Source: Carnobacterium_A sp047553015 (GTDB lineage: Bacteria; Bacillota; Bacilli; Lactobacillales; Carnobacteriaceae). From it: a stretch of DNA of 64,000 nt. Made by a program: the position numbers and the translations under genes. The stretch is taken from assembly GCF_047553015.1 (NCBI RefSeq), contig NZ_CP180212.1:1612001-1676000 (forward strand). The letters run 5' to 3'. This document shows, piece after piece, positions 26,301-33,629 of the stretch (within the stretch, counting starts at the first letter, position 1; each line of letters begins with the position of its first letter). The notes below the pieces were generated by a model. That model was given only the letters and a program-made list of their open reading frames with translations. It was not told the origin of the DNA and ran no database searches.

Positions 26301-28017
26301 TTACAGTAGCTTCTGCAGATAGTGAGCCTGCACTTTCATCTGATGTTAGTTCGGCCTTATTTACTAAATCAATACTGTTTCCTGCATCTTCTTTGATAGA
26401 GTCTAGTATTTTTGTTTCGTAAACAATCCGAAAAGCGTTCTCTATTACACCTTCAAAAGAAACATTGCCAGCACTATCTATAGAAAACCCCTCTGTTAAT
26501 TCTTCAAATCTAATAACTTCTCCTTTTAAATTTACAACTAATTTATAAACCTTAGCAGAGACATATTCATTTCCTGTTGGAAGTATTTCTATTATTTTTG
26601 TATTGATTCGCTTATCTAATCCCTTATTGAAATCGATCGTCCACGTAGCTTTTGATGGATTTAAACTATTGCTAATTATGCCTGATTTTTCAATAGTTTT
26701 CTTAAAATTTGTTTTAATAATAAATTCCGTTATCCTTTGTTCTTGAACAGGTAAATCGATTTTTATTGGTCCTGCTTCTTTAATTTTAGCTTCATTTAGT
26801 TCTGAATCGAACCAAATATCTCCTTTGATGCCTCCAGGATGACTGGCTGCTTCATTGTTGAAAGTTATTACTACTTTTCCAGATGGAGCAGCTGTAAACT
26901 GTCCATAAACGATTCCGTTAGTATCTGCTAAATCTCTCGTAATCGTTTGTGTCAGTTTCAATTCTTCTGGTAAGTTGAATTCAAAAATATCATTGTTTTT
27001 GATTTGGACAGATACATAACCTGGAATAACCCACTCAAATGTTGTAGTAGCTATTGAAGTCAAGGTTATTTTTTCAGTAGCTTTATCTACTCTATCTCTA
27101 AACGTTACTTCTCCTTTTATAAGAATAGATGAATCTTCACTTTCATTAAAATACGTTCTGATATTTTGAGGCAAACCTTTTTCTTTACTTGATACTTTTC
27201 TATCTATTCTCCTTTCTTTTGAGGTATTTTCTTTTTTAGAAACAACTAATTTATTTACTGATTCATTTGAGCTATTTTTATCTTTATTTGATTTATCTTC
27301 TACAGATAGTAAGTCTTTATTCGAAGAAATTATACTTGATGAGTCTATCGTTGAAGAGTTTTTGCCTTTATTTGATTCATCATTCGCTACTGCTTCTTCT
27401 TTTTCATTTTCTACAAATGATAAGTCTTCATTCGAAGAAGCTATACCTGATGAGTCTATCGTTGAAGAGTTTTTATCTTTATTTAATCCAACATCCGTTA
27501 CTTCTTCCTCTTTTTCATTCTCACTAGCTTCTTCTTTTTTCAAAAAAATAGCTTTATTAAATTCTTGTATCCCACCTGTGATAACTAGTTGATCTTGTGC
27601 ATTAACTGGTCCAGTATAGCTTCCTTCAAACTGAAGTGAAGCATTCTCTAGCAAAGCTCCTTCTACTAATGAAAGAATAACTTTTTCCTCTTCTACTTTG
27701 TAGGTACCTAATAACTTTCCGGAAGTAGAAAGGAGTTCACTTTCATTTTTTGAAACAAGTAAAAAATTATTAGAAATAGTTAATATTAATTCCTCATTTT
27801 GCTCTTTATTTTTTTCGATATTTAAAGTTATTTCAGCTGTCATTTTTTCTGCTACTAGCTGAATAATAGAATCATCGCTACTCTCTTTTATTGATAAATC
27901 TAAAATGGTAAATTCAGCTGGCTGTTTATCTAATTTCATCGCCGTAACGAATAATACTGGTACTATAATTTGGATAACCAGTAACAACACCATCAATCTA
28001 GAAACTATTTTCCCCAT
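20389..28017 (-). CDS. Giant LPXTG cell-wall adhesin with SpaA/Cna-B-like repeats
   Basis: 2542-residue surface protein. An N-terminal signal peptide (hydrophobic LMVLLLVIQIIVPVLFV) is followed by a bacterial-adhesin-like domain, then a Ser/Glu/Asn/Lys-rich linker in which a 37-residue unit is duplicated (DNA offset 111 bp near 27311 and 27422). Residues about 330-1165 contain a series of Cna-A/collagen-binding-like modules, each with an ISWKMDVNQN- or FSWAVRYNYG-type strand. Residues about 1170-2490 form 14 SpaA/Cna-B-like domains of about 93 residues with a Lys in the first strand, the Glu in FVETKAPxGY and a final Asn in xNYxGS, the pattern of intramolecular Lys-Asn isopeptide bonds. The end has LPQTGE, a hydrophobic helix and the charged tail KKRKNKEQE. 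GGAGGA 6 nt before the ATG at 28017 decides the start. A sortase gene lies downstream. Confidence 0.93.
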   Translation of the reverse strand: MGKIVSRLMVLLLVIQIIVPVLFVTAMKLDKQPAEFTILDLSIKESSDDSIIQLVAEKMTAEITLNIEKNKEQNEELILTISNNFLLVSKNESELLSTSGKLLGTYKVEEEKVILSLVEGALLENASLQFEGSYTGPVNAQDQLVITGGIQEFNKAIFLKKEEASENEKEEEVTDVGLNKDKNSSTIDSSGIASSNEDLSFVENEKEEAVANDESNKGKNSSTIDSSSIISSNKDLLSVEDKSNKDKNSSNESVNKLVVSKKENTSKERRIDRKVSSKEKGLPQNIRTYFNESEDSSILIKGEVTFRDRVDKATEKITLTSIATTTFEWVIPGYVSVQIKNNDIFEFNLPEELKLTQTITRDLADTNGIVYGQFTAAPSGKVVITFNNEAASHPGGIKGDIWFDSELNEAKIKEAGPIKIDLPVQEQRITEFIIKTNFKKTIEKSGIISNSLNPSKATWTIDFNKGLDKRINTKIIEILPTGNEYVSAKVYKLVVNLKGEVIRFEELTEGFSIDSAGNVSFEGVIENAFRIVYETKILDSIKEDAGNSIDLVNKAELTSDESAGSLSAEATVRANFGKMLTKVKTDYIPETQVFSWAVRYNYGVKTIEKAEATLTDTMDDRLEVDESTILLQKVEPISETTEKKPVNLVIGIDYEIIKNGNGFKVNFLKDINYAVKLTYKTKVKAGVIIDSESSKGELGNVKNTITTKEIIKSESSGTLVQQGIIKSRTGIDYATKLISWKMDVNQNRYQMSNATFSDTFMNEGLTLNEDSFEIKDTTNTINKTLLRNIDYVLTLKADKKGFDIKLIGAYEMGMASPLTITYKTPYVRNDLISSTTIFKNAVTLNWLDNNGRMRVNSSSAEVNPKNETKNNGFKNGSYDAIHKRISWKVGVNYNGEVIQAGAEITDVINGNQEYLANEEYKARLYRYTIDTTGNVIKREEVTSAEPIKSIELNGKRTLIAKLPNEAIGTTNAYVLEFNTSLVGQVIETQNKYTNVAKFINKDSPNRLYTGTVSIKNGGDLATKSGKQNITDGIFIDWTVPINKSQSTITDALIVDIPSKNQILVLDSLNIYPLIVEVNGDYTKSTTSLIKDSDYTLDVTTDNLTGQQEITIKFIGDFETITTAYEMNYSTLLNLDKNDNTVTNKVVFSGENKVAVEKEVLESIQAQFSSGGGSVSGEKGTITVKKSGSDGKLLEGTKFELWNAAKTVIVRTGTINDTGILTFGNLIYSDYYLKEVSALPGYTVSDELVAGKKVTVNSITSNSLLDIDVPLTNDLSKVVIEKSNGETTLLKDAEFKLLIKTESGYDVIDEYKSIKTGTNGEITLEGLLPGNYRLNELKAPVGYLLNTDPIDFIVTKKGIQVPTVSVKAINYQGSVQLIKANKAGEKLSGAEFSVLNKAGEAIQTELISNSDGVVIANNLAPGEYSFVETKAAVGYLINTTPVNFTIGNEAAGEPKAVIVGELLNFKGTVELEKKDKNGELLSGAVFELTGDNGYEASNFTTKDGKITVDNLKPGEYEFKEITAPIGFIKNTTAVPFEVKASETGEPAVIKTTSVNYKGSVEFEKINEVGKGLGEAEFSILDSKKQLIQDKLVSDIDGLVKINELAPGVYTFVETKAPKGYLINTAPIEFTIADQIAGEPPAVVVGEFKNYKGTAQLKKIDSKNKVLQGAIFSILNEVGDTVQSGLISDKEGLVNAENLIPGNYTFVETKAPTEYIINTTPIKFVIANEAVNKPALVEAGTSINYQGIVQLKNVDGKGKQLQGATFSIVNTKGDTVLADLVSGKDGLIIVDELAPGDYRFIETGAVPGYILNDKESNFTIVAEEAGKPNAVLVGDFANYQGSVELTKTDNKETLLSGAVFELTGDNGYEATNFTTKDDKITVNNLKPGKYEFKEVTAPVGFIINTTVLPFIVEAVQNEGPKLISVSTINYKGSAQLMKRDTDGKELAGAEFIVKNEADKQVGEKIISDENGLVKATELVPGNYTFVEVKAPSGFVTNNKPLAFTIEAASLGQPEVVIVDDLTNYKGTVQLLKTDANDKELEGAEFSIFDKDNDLIQDKLMSDSKGMVRAGNLAPGKYTFVETSAAVGFILNTTPIEFTITNKAADKPDTVDAGNVINYKGSAQLTKVDEEGKGLEGATFSIINTKGDTVLADLMSDMDGLVKAEELVPGDYRFIETGAVPGYILNDKESNFTIVAEEAGKPKAVLVGDFANYQGSVELTKTDKKDTLLSGAVFELTGDNGHEATNFTTKDGKITVDNLKPGKYEFKEISAPTGFIINTKIIPFTVEAVQNEKPRLIDVSSINYKAEAQLMKINASGNGLKGAEFSVTNMDGKTIQTGLVSDETGLVKAEGLAPGEYLFVETKAPKGYIKNTLSMKFIVMDSLLEEPKVIKVGNLTNYQGSVVLTKTDSIKEQVLLGGAVFDLTDKDGRILQADLKTDGNGQISLSGLEPGEYAFSETKAPIGYVLAKKPIVFTIVAEHEGKPEMVAMTVKNDRLIVNEDPKGNLPQTGEDQTYLYAFAGSLLMTGSGLYLVNMQNKKRKNKEQE
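20560..24500 (-). repeat. Array of 14 SpaA/Cna-B-like domain repeats with a 1119-bp super-period
   Basis: The adhesin stalk is coded by about 14 domain repeats of roughly 280 bp. Every fourth domain is a distinct, nearly identical subtype (TGDNGYEAxNFTTKDGKIT). Matching bases of the three copies lie at about 21293, 22412 and 23531, exactly 1119 bp (373 codons) apart, so the stalk grew by duplication of a four-domain block. Nucleotide identity between the first two copies is very high over at least 230 bp. Confidence 0.85.
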
Positions 28018-28337
28018 ATTTTTCTCCTCCACTACTTTAGTTAATTTCATAAGATTAAATATTCTATTGGATAATTTGTATATCCTTTCTTATGGATGTA
28101 CTTTGATACAACATAAATCAGTATGGTTTTAAATTTAATTCACAAACATTTTTGTAGTCATCGAGAATTTTACTATAGTCTAAAAAAGTTAGACTAATAC
28201 TGAATCAAATTATACTAGTAGTAATATGAGATAACAAGACCTTTAAAACTACACTATAAGGTAGTCATTTTTAAAAATCCCCCTCTTAAAAAAAGTTTTA
28301 ATTAAGCTAATGTCTTTAAATTTATCTTCCACATTTG

Positions 28338-28346
28338 TGATATAAT
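28338..28346 (+). promoter_or_regulatory. Possible extended -10 promoter in the 28.0-28.6 kb gap
   Basis: TGATATAAT on the plus strand is an extended -10 motif without a clear -35. It faces the hairpins at 28456-28489 and 28528-28565, with no open frame between. The 28018-28558 gap must also hold the adhesin promoter on the minus strand, which I could not place with confidence. Confidence 0.35.
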
Positions 28347-28455
28347 ATACGTGCCTAAAACCGACTAATGTTTAATAATTAAAAAATTAATCTATTTTGT
28401 ATAAAAGATAAGTCCGTTACAGAGAAGAATTTTCCATTACTTTATTATAGCAAAT

Positions 28456-28489
28456 AGTTCCTCTTTCCTTTTTATCAGAAAGAGGAACT
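28456..28489. repeat. Perfect inverted repeat (12-bp arms)
   Basis: AGTTCCTCTTTC (28456-28467) and GAAAGAGGAACT (28478-28489) around a 10-nt loop. Neither strand has a clear T run after it, so it may be an operator or RNA stem rather than a terminator. Confidence 0.6.
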
Positions 28490-28527
28490 TACCCGGTACA
28501 TTTTTTTCATAAATAACTTATTTACAC

Positions 28528-28565
28528 AAAATGAACGCCACACAAATATGTGCAACGTTCATTTT
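28528..28565. terminator. Terminator overlapping the stop of the beta-helix gene
   Basis: AAAATGAACG/CGTTCATTTT arms with an inner GCACA/TGTGT stem. The TGA of the beta-helix gene (28559-28561) lies within the arm. The long T run (28562-28570) is on the plus strand, so plus-direction transcripts should end here efficiently. Confidence 0.7.
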
Positions 28566-29992
28566 TTTTTATAACTTATCTGAATATGAGACGTCGTATC
28601 ACTAACTCTAACTGCACGATTTTTTTCGAAATAGTTCTTCAACTGAATATTCTTTATCGTCACTTCTTTTGCTCTATATTGAATTGAAATGGCTCTGTTT
28701 CTAGATCCTATTGGTGAATTTGATTGTGTTTCAGCAAAAAAATGATTGATTGCTACTTTTTGATAAGCTGATATGACAAGAGCTCTTTTTGTAGAGTTTA
28801 GATAAAGGCTTGTTTCTTGAGGAAAGTAAGAAGCAAGAAACGTTCCGCGTATCCCGAAAGCTGAAGAACTTGCTGTATCAGTTAAAAGATGGTGTCCAAT
28901 GTGTCTAAAATTATAGGAACGATTATCCCGATAGGAAAGATGCCCAACAATTTGAGTATCAGAAGCTGCTGAACTTGTTTTGTGGGCTTTTATTTCTACA
29001 CCGCCAAAACAGTAGGCACTTAAATTATTGACCAATGTTACATGTTGAGAGCCATCATCTACTTCTATTCCATTAGAATTAGAAAGTCCTTTTTTGTGTG
29101 CGCGCCCACTTGGATGATGTAAAAAACAATTACTAATTAAAATATCATCGCTATGATGTGTGGTAATACCATCATCACCAAATCCATATGACTCTACTTG
29201 ATCTACCCAAACATACTGACTGCCAAGACGTGAACGCTTACCGTCTCCTAAATAGTTGTAAAAGGCTGACGTAATATCAACACCATGTAGGCCTGGATTT
29301 TTTACTGTCACATTTTTAACTAAAGCAAAACGAACGTGAGCCAATGTGAGTCCACTTGAACTCGTCCCACCCGATGCTGTTCTTTGGCTACTTAACAGTC
29401 GCTCATGGTTCCAATCTACTGTTAAACCCTCAATTCGAATATGGCTATTGCCTTTTAAATAATGCCGGTTTGTCAGTAGCTTTGCCCTCTTAGGTGCAGA
29501 ATCTGAAAGAATCACCTGCGTTTGTTCTGTCCCACTCCCAATTAATTCTGTGTAAGAGGGCAATCGAATCCCGCTTACTCGGTATGTGCCTGGAGGAATA
29601 ACAACACAACGAAATCCTAAAGAGATAGCTTTTTTAAAAGCCTGTGTACAATCTGTCCTGCCATCACCAACAGCGCCGTAATCTAGAACAGATACCATCC
29701 TAGTTCGTTTCCTCAAGCGAACCATTGCTTGATCTAATTGACCTTTCCATTCAGGGAAAACATCCCATTCGTTCGCAAGTTTGACTGCACCAGAGGTTGT
29801 GAAATCTGTTTTTCTTTTGGTTAAAAAAGAACCCATTACCCACTTTTTTCTAGTTTTTTCTGGTTCAACTAGTCCCCTTAATAGGTTGAATTGTTTATTT
29901 GTTTCAGTAATGGCTTCCTGTTTAGCTGCTTTTTTATTGTATTCCGGAAAAGTTTTTGTTAACAGTTCTTGAATGGCTGTACTTTGATGCAT
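28559..29992 (-). CDS. Right-handed beta-helix protein (pectate lyase superfamily / GH28-related)
   Basis: 477 residues. A helical N-terminal part of about 95 residues (no signal peptide) leads into the Pectate_lyase_3 signature VLDYGAVGDGRTDCTQAF and VVIPPGTYRVSG, followed by a long series of beta-helix coils (IRIEGLTVDW, LVKNVTVKNPGLHGVDI, GDDGITTHHSDDILISNC, NGIEVDDGSQHVTLVNN). The double Asp in GFGDDGITTH resembles the catalytic region of GH28-like folds, but the substrate is unknown. Base composition looks slightly less AT-rich than its neighbours. Proteins of this kind occur as phage tail spikes and as polysaccharide-modifying enzymes; no phage gene is near. GAGGGG 5 nt before the ATG supports the start. 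Confidence 0.8.
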   Translation of the reverse strand: MHQSTAIQELLTKTFPEYNKKAAKQEAITETNKQFNLLRGLVEPEKTRKKWVMGSFLTKRKTDFTTSGAVKLANEWDVFPEWKGQLDQAMVRLRKRTRMVSVLDYGAVGDGRTDCTQAFKKAISLGFRCVVIPPGTYRVSGIRLPSYTELIGSGTEQTQVILSDSAPKRAKLLTNRHYLKGNSHIRIEGLTVDWNHERLLSSQRTASGGTSSSGLTLAHVRFALVKNVTVKNPGLHGVDITSAFYNYLGDGKRSRLGSQYVWVDQVESYGFGDDGITTHHSDDILISNCFLHHPSGRAHKKGLSNSNGIEVDDGSQHVTLVNNLSAYCFGGVEIKAHKTSSAASDTQIVGHLSYRDNRSYNFRHIGHHLLTDTASSSAFGIRGTFLASYFPQETSLYLNSTKRALVISAYQKVAINHFFAETQSNSPIGSRNRAISIQYRAKEVTIKNIQLKNYFEKNRAVRVSDTTSHIQISYKKK

Positions 29993-30039
29993 TCTATCCC
30001 CTCATTTTCTGATTGGTAAATAAATCATTAAAGCACTCT

Positions 30040-30510
30040 TTAAAGTTGCTCCTCTACATTCTGTAAAACTAATTTACCTTTGCATTTTTTGCAAACAAAT
30101 TTTGTGGTATCAAAACGGCGTTGTCTACGAATAATGAGTTGACAGTTCTTACATCGATAAAGCCACAATTTTTTTTCATTGCTCGTTGTTTTTACTGATT
30201 GAACAAATCGACTTCCACCTGTTTGTTTCAGTAATACCTTAAAATCATTGTCTTTATGCTGGTAGCCTTTTCCAGTAAGATGCAAATGATAATGACATAG
30301 TTCATGTTTGATAACCTTTACGAATTCTAGCATACCAAATGTTTCTAAAATTTTCAGATTAAAGTCTACATTATGTGATTTCAAATGATACCGTCCACCT
30401 GTTGTGCGTAAACGACTATTAAAGGTAGCAGCGTGTTCGAATGGTCGTTTAAAATAATCTATGGATAATTCTTCTACTAATTTTTGTAATTCAATTTGGT
30501 TCAAACTCAT
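30040..30510 (-). CDS. sprT: SprT family zinc metalloprotein
   Basis: 156-residue SprT-like protein. The zincin motif HELCHYHLH (His-Glu-x-x-His) sits near residue 68, and a C-terminal zinc ribbon carries CKNC and CKKC. SprT-type proteins are related to the SPRTN/Wss1 protease domain; the bacterial function is not well established. AGAGG about 9 nt before the ATG supports the start. In bacilli the sprT-like gene neighbours the tex gene, as here, except that an alkD-like gene sits between them. Confidence 0.9.
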   Translation of the reverse strand: MSLNQIELQKLVEELSIDYFKRPFEHAATFNSRLRTTGGRYHLKSHNVDFNLKILETFGMLEFVKVIKHELCHYHLHLTGKGYQHKDNDFKVLLKQTGGSRFVQSVKTTSNEKKLWLYRCKNCQLIIRRQRRFDTTKFVCKKCKGKLVLQNVEEQL

Positions 30511-30549
30511 TTCTCCATTCCTCTTTCATAGGACGACTATTTCCTTAAA

Positions 30550-31206
30550 CTAGATGTATTTGCTCCCTTCTCTGATACTTAGTTTTGAAAGGTTTTCTTT
30601 ATACTTTTCAATAAACGCTCTCACCCATTTTGGGTTTTCTTTACTATAGTCTCTTAGTGCCCAGCCAATTGCTTTGTTAATAAAAAACTCCTCTTGGCCA
30701 AAGTTGTGACTGATTATTTCTTCTAAAAGCTCTTTATTCGTCTTTTCTTTTCTAAGAAGTTGATGATCGATTGCAACTCTCCTCAACCACATATTCTCAT
30801 CCAAGCTCCATAGAATCAGTGTTTTATTTAGCTCAGGATAATTTAAAGCCAAACTCCCTACCACTCTATGAAGTCCATCTACTGTGTCCCACCAGGATTT
30901 GTTTACAATCATTGCCTTAATTTTTTCACTATCTTCTAAAACTAGCAGATCTTTCAGCGTATTTAAATAATCTATAGCGACATATTGGGCTTCTCTATAG
31001 GGTTTTTCCCAGCATTCACTAATAAATTTCCAGTCAATCATCCTTGTTTTTTTAGCCTCTTTAAAGTAAGGATGGCTTACTTTTTTTCTTGTAGTTGCTT
31101 GTACACCTAAAAATAAAAACTGGTTTCTCATATATGCGGACATTTTTTTTGCTTTTTCACTGTCTGTATTTTTTTCTAAATCTTGAAATAAATGATATAA
31201 ATCCAT
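30550..31206 (-). CDS. alkD: DNA alkylation repair enzyme, AlkD family
   Basis: 218-residue all-helical HEAT-like repeat protein of the AlkD DNA glycosylase family, which removes 3- and 7-alkylpurines. Family landmarks: YREAQYVAIDYL, the SWWDTVDGLH segment with the catalytic-region Trp and Asp, WLRRVAI and FFINKAIGWALRDYSK. AGGAG 5 nt before the ATG supports the start at 31206. It lies between tex and sprT, separated from tex by a terminator and from sprT by about 40 nt, so alkD and sprT may be co-transcribed. Confidence 0.9.
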   Translation of the reverse strand: MDLYHLFQDLEKNTDSEKAKKMSAYMRNQFLFLGVQATTRKKVSHPYFKEAKKTRMIDWKFISECWEKPYREAQYVAIDYLNTLKDLLVLEDSEKIKAMIVNKSWWDTVDGLHRVVGSLALNYPELNKTLILWSLDENMWLRRVAIDHQLLRKEKTNKELLEEIISHNFGQEEFFINKAIGWALRDYSKENPKWVRAFIEKYKENLSKLSIREGSKYI

Positions 31207-31251
31207 AAAATCTCCTCACTATTAAAAATACTCTAGCCGTAATACTAAACA

Positions 31252-31298
31252 AAAAAACAAGAAAAGTCATCTCTTCCTGACTTCTTCTCTTGTTTTTT
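31252..31298 (-). terminator. Terminator after tex
   Basis: Arms AAAAAACAAGA (31252-31262) and TCTTGTTTTTT (31288-31298) with an inner AAGTCA/TGACTT stem. Confidence 0.8.
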
Positions 31299-31309
31299 GC
31301 TATTTTAGA

Positions 31310-33493
31310 CTACTCTTTCTTTTTAGGGGCCAACATCGTTAACGAAATCCGACCTTTATTCACATTGATCTCTTCTACCCAAACGGTCACAACATCGCCA
31401 ACAGCTACTACATTTGTTGGGTGTTGAACGTAACCTTTACTTAGTTTCGAAATATGCACTAATCCATCTTGTTTTACTCCGATGTCTACAAATGCACCAA
31501 AATCAACTACATTGCGAACCGTTCCTTCCAATTCCATTCCTTCTTGCAAGTCTTCCATGCTTAATACATCTGTTCTCAATAAAGGCGCTGACATTTCATC
31601 ACGTAAGTCGCGACCTAGTGTAAATAGAGCCTCTAACATATCTTTTATAGTTTCTTTTCCTAATGTTGTTGCTTCAATTAACTTAGCCATATCTAGTAAC
31701 TCTAGAGCTTTTTTAGCTTTCATACTGCCTACATCTTCTAAAGCTATTCCCGCTAAATCAAGAATTTCTTTTGCTTGTTTGTACGTCTCTGGGTGAATCC
31801 CCGTATTATCTAATACATTTTTCCCATCTACGATTCGCATAAATCCAACAGATTGTTCATACGCTTTAGGTCCTAAACGCGGGACTTTTTTCAGCTGAGC
31901 ACGACTTTCAAAACGCCCATTCTCCTCGCGGTAAGTGATGACGTTAGTTGCTGTTGTTTTATTCAACCCTGCAACGTGTTTCAATAATTGCGCACTAGCG
32001 GTATTAACATTAACACCTACTTGGTTAACCGCTGTTTCTACAACAAAATCCAAGCGTTCTTCTAAATGTTTTTGTGAAACGTCGTGCTGGTATTGACCAA
32101 CACCAACTGACTTTGGATCTATTTTAACTAATTCAGCTAATGGATCTTGCAAACGGCGCGCGATACTAACAGCACTTCTTTGTTCTACTTGTAAATCAGG
32201 GAACTCTTCACGAGCAATTGGACTAGCTGAATAAACTGACGCTCCCGCCTCATTAACAATCACATAAAAGACCTGGCGTTCTATATCTTTTAGATTATCA
32301 GACACAAACGTTTCTGATTCTCGACTGGCTGTCCCGTTTCCGATAGCAACCATTTCTACTTCGTACTTTTCAATTAGCTGTTTAAATTTAACTGCAGCAT
32401 TCGCACGTGCTTCATTGCCAGCTGGTTTGTGTGGGTAAATAACATCAATATCCATTACTTTACCTGTCGGATCAATAACAGCTAATTTACACCCTGTCCG
32501 ATAAGCTGGATCAAGGCCTAAAACAACTTTTCCTTTTAATGGTGGTTGCAATAATAAGTTACGTAAATTTTCACCAAAAATATTAATGGCTTGTTCATCT
32601 GCTTTTGCAGTTAATTCAGAGCGAATTTCCCGTTCAATTGAGGGACCGATAAAACGTTTGTAACTGTCTTCAAGTGCTTCCTTGATATAAACTGTTGTTG
32701 TTGAGTTCTCTTCTTTTATCAACTCTTTCACTAGATAATTAAAGACAGTCGCTTCATTTACGACTAATGCTGTTTTCAAGATATCTTCTTTTTCTCCACG
32801 ATTAATCGCTAATATACGGTGAGAAACTAATTTGTTGACTGGCTCTTTGTAATCATAATACATTTCAAAGACACCTTTTTCATCTTTTTCTTGTTTTTTT
32901 ACACCAGTCGTTAAAATTCCATTTTTGAGCGTATACTCTCTTATCCAAATACGATAGCGTGGTTCATCGCTTATTCTTTCAGCAATAATTTCGTGCGCTC
33001 CTGCTAAAGCAGATTCAACTGATTCCACATTTTTTTCATCATCAATGTACTTGCTTGCTTCTTCTAGTACAGCTGCAGATGGAAAAGTAAGCATCCAATC
33101 AGCGAATGGCTCTAAGCCACTCTCTTTAGCTATTGTCGCTTTTGTTCTTCGCTTTTGCTTGAAAGGACGGTACAAGTCTTCCACTAGTTGCATTTTCTCA
33201 GCTAACTCAATACTTTTTTTCAACTCAGGTGTTAACTTTCCTTGTTCTTCAATCGTGCGAATGACATCTTTTTTACGCTTTTCTAACGTTTGTAGGTAGT
33301 TGTAGCGTTCCTCTATTTCACGAATCTGAACTTCATCCAAAGTTCCTGTCATTTCTTTACGGTAACGAGCTATAAAAGGCACTGTATTGCCTTCTGATAA
33401 TAAATTTAAAACAGTTGTTAGTTGTTTAGTAGAGTAACTTTTTAATTCCTTTTTCAATAAATCTAATACTAAAACTTCTGTTGTATCTGTCAT
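31310..33493 (-). CDS. tex: Tex, S1-domain transcription accessory protein
   Basis: Conserved cytoplasmic nucleic-acid-binding protein of 727 residues. Order: N-terminal helical Tex domain with TVPFIARYRKEMTGTLDE, the YqgF/RuvC-like fold with VVLGLDPAYRTGCKLAVID and MVAIGNGTASRE, the helix-hairpin-helix domain with VNVNTASAQLLKHVAGLN and FESRAQLKKVPRLGPKA, and a C-terminal S1 RNA-binding domain (GTVRNVVDFGAFVDIGVKQDG). Length matches the family. GGAAG before the ATG is adequate. It is monocistronic with a terminator. Bacterial Tex influences transcription and stress tolerance, but its exact mechanism is debated. Confidence 0.95.
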   Translation of the reverse strand: MTDTTEVLVLDLLKKELKSYSTKQLTTVLNLLSEGNTVPFIARYRKEMTGTLDEVQIREIEERYNYLQTLEKRKKDVIRTIEEQGKLTPELKKSIELAEKMQLVEDLYRPFKQKRRTKATIAKESGLEPFADWMLTFPSAAVLEEASKYIDDEKNVESVESALAGAHEIIAERISDEPRYRIWIREYTLKNGILTTGVKKQEKDEKGVFEMYYDYKEPVNKLVSHRILAINRGEKEDILKTALVVNEATVFNYLVKELIKEENSTTTVYIKEALEDSYKRFIGPSIEREIRSELTAKADEQAINIFGENLRNLLLQPPLKGKVVLGLDPAYRTGCKLAVIDPTGKVMDIDVIYPHKPAGNEARANAAVKFKQLIEKYEVEMVAIGNGTASRESETFVSDNLKDIERQVFYVIVNEAGASVYSASPIAREEFPDLQVEQRSAVSIARRLQDPLAELVKIDPKSVGVGQYQHDVSQKHLEERLDFVVETAVNQVGVNVNTASAQLLKHVAGLNKTTATNVITYREENGRFESRAQLKKVPRLGPKAYEQSVGFMRIVDGKNVLDNTGIHPETYKQAKEILDLAGIALEDVGSMKAKKALELLDMAKLIEATTLGKETIKDMLEALFTLGRDLRDEMSAPLLRTDVLSMEDLQEGMELEGTVRNVVDFGAFVDIGVKQDGLVHISKLSKGYVQHPTNVVAVGDVVTVWVEEINVNKGRISLTMLAPKKKE

Positions 33494-33596
33494 TCATTTC
33501 TTCCTTTCTTATTTCCATTCATCGTTCTTATTTTAGCATAATCTTCTACTTTTAACCAAAGTTGTCAGAATTCTTTTTTAAATTTAAAAAATGAAA

Positions 33597-33621
33597 AAGC
33601 AACTATAAAAAATAGTCACTT
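33597..33621 (-). terminator. Terminator after the metallophosphoesterase gene
   Basis: A 9-bp stem with two G-U pairs on the minus strand, followed by a T-rich tail. Confidence 0.55.
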
Positions 33622-33629
33622 TTATTTAT

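Noticed and set aside
27267..27592. Two plus-strand open frames opposite the adhesin linker
   Set aside because: Their repeated Ser/Leu/Phe-rich sequence merely mirrors the duplicated linker DNA on the other strand.
28559..29992. Beta-helix gene as part of a prophage
   Set aside because: Neighbours are SprT, AlkD and Tex on one side and a wall adhesin on the other; no structural or lysis genes of a phage.
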